Source of the DNA: an uncultured beta proteobacterium
Lineage (GTDB): Bacteria; Pseudomonadota; Gammaproteobacteria; Burkholderiales; Burkholderiaceae
Length of the DNA: 12,350 nt
NCBI GenBank assembly: GCA_903845455.1
Contig: CAIMXN010000001.1
Coordinates: 1-12,350 of the forward strand
Direction: 5' to 3'
The notes below the pieces were generated by a model. The model was not told the origin of the DNA. It did no database searches and saw only the letters and a list, made by a program, of their open reading frames with translations. Below, piece after piece: positions 6,373 through 12,350 of the stretch. Position numbers and translations under genes: made by a program. How positions within the stretch are numbered: the first letter of the stretch is position 1; each line of letters begins with the position of its first letter.

Positions 6373-8043
6373 ATGAATTCCCAGGAACTGCTAGCGCAAT
6401 TTGGACCCCGAGAGTCCATGGACTACGACCTAGTCATTGTTGGTGGTGGTCCAGCAGGTCTCTCAGCAGCAATTAAGGCCAAGCAGATTGCCAAGACTTC
6501 TGGCAAAGAGCTCAGTGTCTGCGTCCTAGAAAAAGGCTCCGAGATTGGCGCTCATATCCTCTCGGGCGCCGTGATGGACCCTAAAGCCCTAACAGAACTG
6601 TTTCCCAACTGGAAAGAATTGGGCGCCCCCTTAGATACCGAGGTCTCCGAAGACCAATTTCTCTTTTTAACTTCAAAAAAGTCCTATCAAGTTCCAAACT
6701 GGATGCTGCCCCACTGCTTTAAGAATGAAGGCAATTACATTGTCAGTCTCGCAAACGTGACTCGCTGGCTTGGACAACAAGCAGAAAACTTAGGTGTAGA
6801 AATTTTTCCCGGCTTTCCGGCTGCGGAGATTTTGTATAACGAACAAGGGACAGTATCCGGTGTCATTACTGGCTCGATGGGTCTGGACAAAGAAGGTTTA
6901 CCTACTGATCAATTCCAGCTGGGCATGGAACTACGCGGTAAATACACTTTGTTTGCCGAAGGTTCTCGTGGCCACTTAGGTAAACAGCTCATTTCCAAAT
7001 TTGCCTTAGATAAAGATGTAGACCCACAGAGCTACGGTATTGGTATCAAAGAACTGTGGGAAGTCGAGCCTTCTAAGAGCAAGCCTGGTCTCGTAGTTCA
7101 CACTGCTGGTTGGCCACTCGAGAGTGATACCTATGGTGGCTCTTTCCTGTATCACTTGGGTGATAACAAAGTTGCTGTTGGTCTAGTAGTTGGGCTCTCC
7201 TATAAAAACCCTTACCTCTCCCCTTTTGAAGAATTCCAACGCTACAAGTTGCATCCAAAAATTCGAGAAACCTTTGCAGGCGGCAAACGCATTGCTTATG
7301 GTGCGCGTGCATTAACTGCTGGCGGCTTAAACAGTCTTCCTAAAACTGTCTTTCCTGGTGGTGCATTGATTGGTTGCGATGCAGGCTTCTTAAATGCCTC
7401 ACGGATTAAAGGTAGTCATGCCGCCATTAAGACGGGCATGTTGGCAGCCGAAGCCGCTGTAGCAGCTATCAATGAGAATCGCTCTAGTGATGTGTTGTCA
7501 GCTTATCCTGTGGCATTCCAAAACAGTTGGCTGTATACCGAACTGAATCAAGCGCGGAATTTCAAATCATGGATGTCCAAAGGACTATATGTCGGTACCT
7601 TAATGGTGGGTCTCGAGCAAAAACTCTTGGGTGGCAATATGCCCTGGACGGTGCATCTCAAACACGCCGATCATGAATGCCTAGAACCCGCCTCGCAGCA
7701 TCACCCCATTGACTATCCAAAACCTGATGGCAAGCTTACTTTCGACCGCCTCTCCTCAGTATTTATTTCCAATACCAACCATGCTGAGAATCAGCCGAGT
7801 CATTTGACACTCAAAGATGCCTCGGTACCTGTCAATCTCAATCTCAAAACCTATGCAGGACCAGAACAACGTTACTGTCCTGCTGGTGTTTATGAGTATG
7901 TTGAGGAAAATGGCAAATCCCGCTTGCAGATCAATTCACAAAATTGCGTGCATTGTAAAACTTGTGACATCAAAGATCCAAGTCAAAATATTATTTGGAT
8001 CACACCAGAAGGTGGTGGTGGGCCAAATTACGCTGCGATGTAA
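6373..8043 (+). CDS. etfD: Electron transfer flavoprotein-ubiquinone oxidoreductase
   Basis: Passes electrons from reduced ETF (fed by acyl-CoA and other flavin dehydrogenases) to ubiquinone at the inner membrane face. The 556 residues are full length. FAD is bound by the GGGPAG loop at 24-29 after DYDLVIV. The C-terminus holds the 4Fe-4S site with C502, C525, C528 and C531 in CPAGVYE and NCVHCKTCDIKDP, and ends in the family's PEGGGGPNY tail. A strong GGAGA (6362-6366) six bases before the ATG fixes the start. It stands alone on the plus strand, divergent from scoAB. The ETF subunits etfAB are not in the window. Also named etfQO or fixC-like; the length and cluster pattern favour ETF-QO over the smaller nitrogen-fixation FixC. 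Confidence 0.96.
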   Translation: MNSQELLAQFGPRESMDYDLVIVGGGPAGLSAAIKAKQIAKTSGKELSVCVLEKGSEIGAHILSGAVMDPKALTELFPNWKELGAPLDTEVSEDQFLFLTSKKSYQVPNWMLPHCFKNEGNYIVSLANVTRWLGQQAENLGVEIFPGFPAAEILYNEQGTVSGVITGSMGLDKEGLPTDQFQLGMELRGKYTLFAEGSRGHLGKQLISKFALDKDVDPQSYGIGIKELWEVEPSKSKPGLVVHTAGWPLESDTYGGSFLYHLGDNKVAVGLVVGLSYKNPYLSPFEEFQRYKLHPKIRETFAGGKRIAYGARALTAGGLNSLPKTVFPGGALIGCDAGFLNASRIKGSHAAIKTGMLAAEAAVAAINENRSSDVLSAYPVAFQNSWLYTELNQARNFKSWMSKGLYVGTLMVGLEQKLLGGNMPWTVHLKHADHECLEPASQHHPIDYPKPDGKLTFDRLSSVFISNTNHAENQPSHLTLKDASVPVNLNLKTYAGPEQRYCPAGVYEYVEENGKSRLQINSQNCVHCKTCDIKDPSQNIIWITPEGGGGPNYAAM

Positions 8044-8091
8044 CTCCGTGTCACTGCTAGTGGGCTGGGTAACGGCGTGGCCGGAGTTTTT
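8042..8091 (+). terminator. Probable terminator of etfD inside the MFS gene's 3' end
   Basis: AACTCCG (8042-8048) directly at the etfD stop codon can pair with CGGAGTT (8082-8088), which runs into TTTTT (8087-8091). The 33-base loop holds a small inner hairpin, CACT-GCT-AGTG (8052-8062). The loop is longer than usual, so strength is uncertain. It overlaps the last codons of the opposing transporter gene, whose stop is at 8057. Confidence 0.5.
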
Positions 8092-9214
8092 GAATAGCCA
8101 TGCCAGCCAGACCACAGGCTAAAGCAGACATAACAAAGACATCTCGCGGTTGAAATGTATCCCAGATCCAACCAGCGCATAAGCCACCAAGTGTGCCGCC
8201 TAGGCCATAAGAGATCGTGGCCATCAGGGCTTGCCCTCTGGCCTGAAGTGGCCCAGTAAACCAACGTTGTAATAATTTCGTTGCCGCACTGTGATGCGCA
8301 GCAAAAGTACCGGCATGCAAAATTTGCGCAAAGAGTAAGACCGGTGTGATTGGATATAAGGCGATCGCTGCAAAGCGAATCACACCAACACCGAACGATA
8401 CTTGCAATACCACCTCGGCATCTAAGCGGCTAAGTACTTTGCTTTGGAAATAAAAGAAGATGACTTCTGCAAATACACCTAAGGCCCAAAATAAACCAAT
8501 CTGAAATTTGTTGTATCCCAAGTTCGATAAGTACAGAGAATAAAAAACATAGAGTGCAGCATGCGCAAAAATCATGAAGAAACCCGAGAGTAAAAACCAG
8601 CGCACATCCGGATTAAATAGCACGACCAGTAGTTCGCCCTTCACCATCTTGCGACGCTCCATTTTGGGCTCGTGCACAAGGAAGGTGATCAAAGCCAATA
8701 AGGTGAGAATCACCATGCCTATGATGGGATAGAGCTCGATTCCCTTTCGCTGAAAGAGCTCTCCAGCAACCAGCACCATCACAATAAAACCAACCGAACC
8801 CCAAAGACGTAAACGTCCGTAACGCTTATCAAAGGAATTGTCTTTGAATAAAGCATGTACTGTCGCCGACTCACCTAGTGGCATCAGGCTACTCAAAATG
8901 GTATGTAAAACAAACATCCATACAAAAAAAGCCATGTAGCTATGCAAAAAAAAGATACAAACAAATACGAGCACTGCTAAACAAGCGCAGAAACGAATGA
9001 TGCCGACACGATTAGACAGATAGTCAGATAGCCAACCCCAAGAGAATGGGCCAACAATACGAGTGATTTGCAGCATCGACATCAAGACTGCTATCTCGAT
9101 GACATTAAATCCATGGTCTAAGAAAAATAAACTCGCGTAGGGCGAGACCAAACCCACATAGGCAAAATATAAAAAGAAAAAGGACCCGAAGGCCCACCGT
9201 ACTGAAGGTGTCAT
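8057..9214 (-). CDS. MFS transporter, HcaT/MFS_1-like
   Basis: Inner-membrane secondary transporter of unknown substrate. From the ATG at 9214 it has 385 residues and about 12 hydrophobic segments, in two halves split by a charged loop near 183-195 (HEPKMERRKM). Family marks are GLVSPYASLFFLDHG (21-35), SWGWLSD (58-64) and YGRLRLWGSVGF (132-143), typical of the group containing E. coli HcaT. The frame stays open upstream to an ATG at 9304, but those 30 extra residues are polar, overlap the end of aroC and do not look like the family, so I chose 9214. It starts 16 bases after the aroC stop without a clear Shine-Dalgarno, which suggests translational coupling to aroC. Its tail meets etfD 13 bases apart. 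Confidence 0.85.
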   Translation of the reverse strand: MTPSVRWAFGSFFFLYFAYVGLVSPYASLFFLDHGFNVIEIAVLMSMLQITRIVGPFSWGWLSDYLSNRVGIIRFCACLAVLVFVCIFFLHSYMAFFVWMFVLHTILSSLMPLGESATVHALFKDNSFDKRYGRLRLWGSVGFIVMVLVAGELFQRKGIELYPIIGMVILTLLALITFLVHEPKMERRKMVKGELLVVLFNPDVRWFLLSGFFMIFAHAALYVFYSLYLSNLGYNKFQIGLFWALGVFAEVIFFYFQSKVLSRLDAEVVLQVSFGVGVIRFAAIALYPITPVLLFAQILHAGTFAAHHSAATKLLQRWFTGPLQARGQALMATISYGLGGTLGGLCAGWIWDTFQPRDVFVMSALACGLAGMAIQKLRPRRYPAH

Positions 9215-9230
9215 TTTTTGAGTAAGTGGT

Positions 9231-10346
9231 TTAGTCCGACTGGGAACCTGGACGCGCAGCCGGAATGGGTGGCACAGGTAAAGTGACATCACCACACTGC
9301 GCACGCTGACGTAGTGCGTGATCCATCAATATTAAGGCTAACATCGCTTCTGCAATGGGCGTTGCTCTGATACCAACGCAAGGATCATGCCGACCCTTGG
9401 TTTGTACTGTGATGGGCTTGCCATCTTTATCAATCGAATGTTTGGGGCTCAAGATGCTCGAGGTAGGCTTGATGGCGATCGACACTTTAATATCTTGGCC
9501 ACTACTGATACCCCCTAAGGTACCGCCAGCATTGTTGCTAGCAAAACCATCGGGATACAGTTCATCACCATGTTCACTACCACGCTGGGATACCGACTTA
9601 AAACCAGCGCCAATCTCCACGCCCTTGACAGCGTTGATGCCCATCATGGCATGGGCGATATCGGCGTCCAATTTATCAAAGAGCGGTTCGCCCAAGCCAA
9701 CTGGGACATTACGTGCACGGATTTCAATCTTAGCGCCGCAAGAGTCTCCTGCTTTACGCAAATCATCCATGTAAGACTCAAGCTCAGGAATGATCTCTGC
9801 ATTAGCTGCAAAAAATGGATTGCTCTCAATCTGCGTGGCGTCTTTAAATGGAATCTCAATCTCGCCAAGTTGACTCATAAAACCGTAGAACTCTGTACCG
9901 TATTGTTCACGCAACCACTTCTTGGCAATCGCTGCTGCAGCGACGACAGGCGCAGTTAAACGGGCTGAGGAACGACCGCCACCGCGTGGATCCCGCAAGC
10001 CATACTTGTGGTGATAGGTGTAGTCAGCATGACCTGGCCGAAAGGTTTCCAATATGTGGCCATAGTCTTGACTACGATGATCTGTATTGCGAATCAGTAA
10101 GCCAATAGGAGCACCAGTGGTTTTGCCTTCATACACGCCCGACAAAATCTCCACCTTGTCATCCTCTTTGCGCTGAGTGACATGGCGGGAAGTGCCCGGC
10201 TTACGACGATCTAAGTCCGCCTGTAAATCCGCTTCCGAAAGTGACATTCCTGGAGGACAGCCATCAACCACAGCACCAATTGCGGGACCATGGGATTCAC
10301 CAAAAGTAGTGACAGTAAAGAGAAGGCCTAAAGTATTTCCTGACAT
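9231..10346 (-). CDS. aroC: Chorismate synthase
   Basis: Last shikimate-pathway step: EPSP to chorismate with phosphate loss, needing reduced FMN, in the cytoplasm. The 371 residues cover the whole family length. All three signatures are present: GESHG (16-20) near the N-terminus, GGGRSSAR in the middle, and RHDPCVGIRATPIAEAM starting at residue 319. The ATG is the only sensible start, since an ATG a little upstream runs into a stop after two codons. No Shine-Dalgarno precedes it; instead the region holds CCTCCT, the anti-Shine-Dalgarno sense. The start codon sits in an inverted repeat (10338-10371). A CBS-domain gene lies 60 bases upstream and an MFS gene 16 bases downstream, so the three may form one transcript. 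Confidence 0.97.
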   Translation of the reverse strand: MSGNTLGLLFTVTTFGESHGPAIGAVVDGCPPGMSLSEADLQADLDRRKPGTSRHVTQRKEDDKVEILSGVYEGKTTGAPIGLLIRNTDHRSQDYGHILETFRPGHADYTYHHKYGLRDPRGGGRSSARLTAPVVAAAAIAKKWLREQYGTEFYGFMSQLGEIEIPFKDATQIESNPFFAANAEIIPELESYMDDLRKAGDSCGAKIEIRARNVPVGLGEPLFDKLDADIAHAMMGINAVKGVEIGAGFKSVSQRGSEHGDELYPDGFASNNAGGTLGGISSGQDIKVSIAIKPTSSILSPKHSIDKDGKPITVQTKGRHDPCVGIRATPIAEAMLALILMDHALRQRAQCGDVTLPVPPIPAARPGSQSD

Positions 10347-10371
10347 ATCGACATTATGTCATCTGTCAGGA
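10338..10371 (-). promoter_or_regulatory. Inverted repeat covering the aroC start codon
   Basis: TCCTGACA and TGTCAGGA (10371-10364 and 10345-10338 on the minus strand) are perfect eight-base arms 18 bases apart. The second arm begins at the T of the aroC ATG, so in RNA the start codon would be half buried in the stem. A second palindrome, GACAT-A-ATGTC (10360-10350), lies inside almost concentric with the first. It also contains CATAAT (10358-10353), six bases before the ATG and a possible -10 for a leaderless transcript. It could be an operator, a translational control hairpin, or both. Confidence 0.5.
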
Positions 10372-10383
10372 GGATTGGCTGAG

Positions 10384-10410
10384 ACCCAGATTAAGCTGGG
10401 TTTAGCTTAA
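10384..10410 (-). other. Two overlapping, mutually exclusive hairpins after the CBS gene
   Basis: In minus-strand RNA UUAAGCU (10410-10404) can pair with AGCUUAA (10397-10391) around the loop AAACCC. Alternatively ACCCAG (10401-10396) can pair with CUGGGU (10389-10384) around CUUAAU. The two share bases 10391-10401, so only one can form. The first includes part of the CBS-gene stop codon. No U-run follows either, so neither is a standard intrinsic terminator. Confidence 0.4.
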
Positions 10411-10862
10411 TTAGATAGTTTTTGAGTATCTTCCGGCCAATCCCGAATATAGGCCTTAAGCATGGAGTTCTCAAAATCTTGAGCTTCAACAACAGACTTA
10501 GCAACGTCATAGAAAGAGATCACGCCCATGAGCATCTTTTGATCGACTACTGGCAAGTAACGTGCATGGTCAACCAACATCATGCGGCGTACTTCATCAA
10601 TCTCGGTTTCCATATTGCAGGTCAGGGGTTTCTCATTCATGACAGCTCGAACCTGTAAACCATCGAGCTTGCCCTGATGCTTGGCCAATGCTTGGATCAC
10701 TTCACGGAAGGTCAAAATACCCACAAGCTTTTCTTGCTCCATCACCACCAAGGAGCCGATATCGTGATCACTCATCACCAAAACTGCTGTCTGCAATGCT
10801 GTATCTGGGGCGACGGTAAAAAGAGTGCCGCCCTTTACGCGCAATATGTCACGAACTTTCAT
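10407..10862 (-). CDS. Two-CBS-domain protein
   Basis: A 151-residue cytoplasmic protein consisting almost wholly of a CBS pair: domain one about residues 1-62 (MKVRDILRVKGG to VIQALAKH) and domain two about 70-128 (VRAVMNEKPLTC to YDVAKSVVEAQ). CBS pairs bind adenosine nucleotides such as AMP or ATP and act as sensors; no attached enzyme or transporter domain is present, so its partner is unknown. The start is supported by AAAGGGG (10873-10867), four bases before the ATG, and by a good promoter behind it. It lies 78 bases after the yihY-family gene and 60 before aroC. Nothing in the sequence says what it regulates. Confidence 0.9.
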   Translation of the reverse strand: MKVRDILRVKGGTLFTVAPDTALQTAVLVMSDHDIGSLVVMEQEKLVGILTFREVIQALAKHQGKLDGLQVRAVMNEKPLTCNMETEIDEVRRMMLVDHARYLPVVDQKMLMGVISFYDVAKSVVEAQDFENSMLKAYIRDWPEDTQKLSN

Positions 10863-10895
10863 ATGGCCCCTTTAAATAATCTGTCTTACCAGTTC

Positions 10896-10924
10896 AATAT
10901 ATTCCCAAGACCCTTAAGAATCAA
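10896..10924 (-). promoter_or_regulatory. Sigma-70 promoter of the CBS gene
   Basis: On the minus strand TTGATT (10924-10919) and TATATT (10901-10896) stand exactly 17 bases apart, with four and five matches to the consensus hexamers. Transcription would start near 10889 and give a leader of about 27 bases that includes the AAAGGGG ribosome site. This is the clearest promoter in the window and may also serve aroC and the MFS gene. Confidence 0.65.
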
Positions 10925-10940
10925 GGATTTCGTGGCAATA

Positions 10941-11789
10941 TTAGTAGCGAATAACCCTAATGAAACTATTCCGAATACCGGGTAAATTCGCCACTAGCAC
11001 TGCGCCTACTAAGGTAATCCACCAGGTGAGATAAATCCATAAGAGCGCCAACGGGAAGATCGCAAAAGCGCCGTAAACAGTCTTGTAAAAAGCAGTGTTG
11101 GTTAAAAACAAACCAAAGCCAAACTTCATTAACTCAAAAGTAAAGGCCGCAAAGAGCGCGCCACTCATTGCGTCTTTCCAAAGAATCTTTGCATACGGGA
11201 GAATTTTATACACCACGGTATAGACAGCAATCGCCAGCAGAATGGGGACCACAGTAGCCACCAAGCTCAAGCCAAAAGTTAAGGCTTCAGTCCACCCCTC
11301 AGCAGCACTAAATAACAAACTACTCAAGTAAGTACCAAAGCCCAATAAAATCGGTCCCAAAATCATGGCAGCAGAATAAATGGCCACTTTTTTCAGAAAA
11401 GGACGTCTTTCATGAACCCTGAAAATCTGATTGAAGGCGCCCTCGATCACCGCCATGGTCATCACCGTTGTAATCAACAACCCTAATAAGCCCAAGAGTG
11501 TGAGCCCTTTGGCTTGGGCTGAAAATTGATCTAGATAAATAAAAGCCTGCTGATTCAGGCCGCCCGGCATGTACGTATCCAAAAGCCAGTCCCGAAAAGC
11601 ATTTTTAATCCGAATCACGCTTGGTAAATAACCAATCAAAATGGAGGCAACGGTCAACATCGGCACTAAAGACAGGGTCGTAGTAAAAGCAAGACTGGCA
11701 GCAATTTGTTTAATATTTTGACCGCGATTGCGCTCCCAGATCTCCCTAAGCAGAGAGAGCCATAATTGGGGATTACGAAAAAGGTACAT
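10941..11789 (-). CDS. YihY/BrkB-family inner-membrane protein
   Basis: Polytopic membrane protein of the YihY family (UPF0761), whose function is unsettled; older 'ribonuclease BN' labels are mistaken. From the ATG at 11789 it has 282 residues with six hydrophobic segments (roughly 34-55, 96-118, 136-160, 174-196, 205-230, 240-268). Family marks are ASLAFTTTLSLVPML (31-45), YKILPYAKILWKDA (194-207) and YGAFAIFPLALLWIYL (239-254). A TTG at 11810 would add seven residues, but it abuts the divergent wrbA start and has no ribosome site, so I prefer the ATG. The ATG has no Shine-Dalgarno either, but TATGAT lies six bases upstream, so a leaderless mRNA is possible. It is 78 bases upstream of the CBS gene, which has its own promoter. 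Confidence 0.88.
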   Translation of the reverse strand: MYLFRNPQLWLSLLREIWERNRGQNIKQIAASLAFTTTLSLVPMLTVASILIGYLPSVIRIKNAFRDWLLDTYMPGGLNQQAFIYLDQFSAQAKGLTLLGLLGLLITTVMTMAVIEGAFNQIFRVHERRPFLKKVAIYSAAMILGPILLGFGTYLSSLLFSAAEGWTEALTFGLSLVATVVPILLAIAVYTVVYKILPYAKILWKDAMSGALFAAFTFELMKFGFGLFLTNTAFYKTVYGAFAIFPLALLWIYLTWWITLVGAVLVANLPGIRNSFIRVIRY

Positions 11790-11794
11790 CGCCG

Positions 11795-11801
11795 TATCAT
11801 A
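11795..11801. promoter_or_regulatory. Possible shared -10 for yihY-family and wrbA
   Basis: The seven bases TATCATA read as TATCAT on the plus strand (11795-11800) and TATGAT on the minus strand (11801-11796), each five of six consensus. The two divergent ATGs are only 22 bases apart, so the promoters must overlap coding sequence or each other. The minus-strand hexamer is six bases before the yihY-family ATG; the plus-strand one is 11 bases before the wrbA ATG. Neither has a good -35. Confidence 0.35.
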
Positions 11802-11811
11802 AGAGATCAAT

Positions 11812-12350
11812 ATGAGCCAACACGATATTTTAGTTTTGTACTATTCCAGCTATGGCGCTACGCGGGATTTAGCACGCCTGATTGCGGAAGGGATTGAGAG
11901 TGTTCCAGGGGTAAATGCTCGTTTGAGGACTGTTCCGGAGGTTTCGGCGGTATGTGAAATGAGCGAAGCGGCAGTCCCCAGCACAGGGGCGCCCTATGTC
12001 GAGCACTCTGATCTGCAAGAATGTATCGGTCTCGCCCTAGGCTCCCCGACCCGCTTTGGCAATATGGCTGCTCCCATGAAATATTTTTGGGATGGCAGCT
12101 CGTCCGAATGGCTGAACGGCGCCCTGATTGGGAAGCCAGCTTCTGTTTTTTCTAGCGCCAGCAGCTTGCATGGTGGCCATGAAAGCACCCTTCTCACAAT
12201 GATGATTCCACTACTCCATCACGGCATGATGATCTTGGGTCTACCTTATAGCGAATCTGATCTAACGAGTACGAGCACAGGAGGCAGCCCCTATGGCGTA
12301 ACGCATCTTGCTAGTGTCGGCGGTAAAGAGGTGCCCATCAGCGCAGAAGA
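11812..12350 (+). CDS. wrbA: WrbA-type NAD(P)H:quinone oxidoreductase (runs off the right edge)
   Basis: Flavodoxin-fold FMN enzyme that reduces quinones by two electrons in the cytoplasm, thought to protect against redox cycling. I translated 179 residues to the window end; about 20 more are expected. The FMN phosphate loop is YYSSYGATRDLA (10-21). The second FMN segment is GSPTRFGNMAAPM (77-89), followed by FSSASSLHGGHEST (113-126) and STGGSPYGVTHLA (155-167), all matching WrbA positions. Residues 40-66 form an insert-like variable stretch, as in other members. A weak AGAGA precedes the ATG. It diverges from the yihY-family gene with a 22-base gap. A different NAD(P)H-dependent flavodoxin-like reductase is possible but less likely. 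Confidence 0.92.
   Translation, partial: MSQHDILVLYYSSYGATRDLARLIAEGIESVPGVNARLRTVPEVSAVCEMSEAAVPSTGAPYVEHSDLQECIGLALGSPTRFGNMAAPMKYFWDGSSSEWLNGALIGKPASVFSSASSLHGGHESTLLTMMIPLLHHGMMILGLPYSESDLTSTSTGGSPYGVTHLASVGGKEVPISAE

Noticed and set aside
9215..9304. Upstream extension of the MFS gene to an ATG at 9304
   Set aside because: The 30 added residues are polar and Arg-rich, overlap aroC, and are absent from what I know of the family; the ATG at 9214 begins directly before the first membrane segment.
9355..9774. 139-codon open frame on the plus strand opposite aroC
   Set aside because: It lies fully inside a well-supported chorismate synthase gene and its product resembles no family I know; it is a by-product of codon structure.
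11790..11810. TTG start for the yihY-family gene
   Set aside because: It adds only seven residues, has no ribosome site and would abut the divergent wrbA ATG; the ATG at 11789 fits the family N-terminus.

Overview
The window looks like a core chromosomal region of a betaproteobacterium, most likely Burkholderiaceae and close to Polynucleobacter. This rests on the order relA - tRNA-Val - thrS, on the protein sequences as I remember those families, and on a moderate GC content judged by eye. No phage, plasmid, insertion-sequence, CRISPR or transfer signature was seen. The species assignment is inference.

Left part, bases 1-6202, all minus strand. Reading with transcription (right to left): scoA and scoB (3-oxoacid CoA-transferase), then one long gene that joins a zinc-type cation diffusion facilitator to an alpha/beta hydrolase, then relA (ppGpp synthetase), tRNA-Val(GAC) with its own terminator, and the N-terminal third of thrS, which runs off the left edge. 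The scoA-scoB-fusion spacings are 29 and 35 bases, so these three are probably one transcript. relA follows after 65 bases that contain a strong hairpin.

Middle, 6203-8043. A 170-base divergent intergenic region separates scoAB from etfD (ETF-ubiquinone oxidoreductase, plus strand). It carries two copies of TTAGNNCTAA, a candidate operator. Acyl-CoA and ketoacid activation on one side and transfer of dehydrogenase electrons to ubiquinone on the other fit a shared role in organic-acid and fatty-acid catabolism.

Right part, 8044-12350. A minus-strand series comprises yihY-family membrane protein, two-CBS-domain protein, aroC (chorismate synthase) and an MFS transporter that meets etfD tail to tail. 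At the far right a WrbA-type flavoprotein gene diverges from the yihY-family gene and runs off the edge.

The most unusual items are the transporter-hydrolase fusion, a RelA that appears to lack its helical domain, an inverted repeat that buries the aroC start codon, and three genes (relA, aroC, yihY-family) with no Shine-Dalgarno but a -10-like hexamer 6-7 bases before the ATG, which suggests leaderless transcripts. I found no clear, wholly new multi-gene system.
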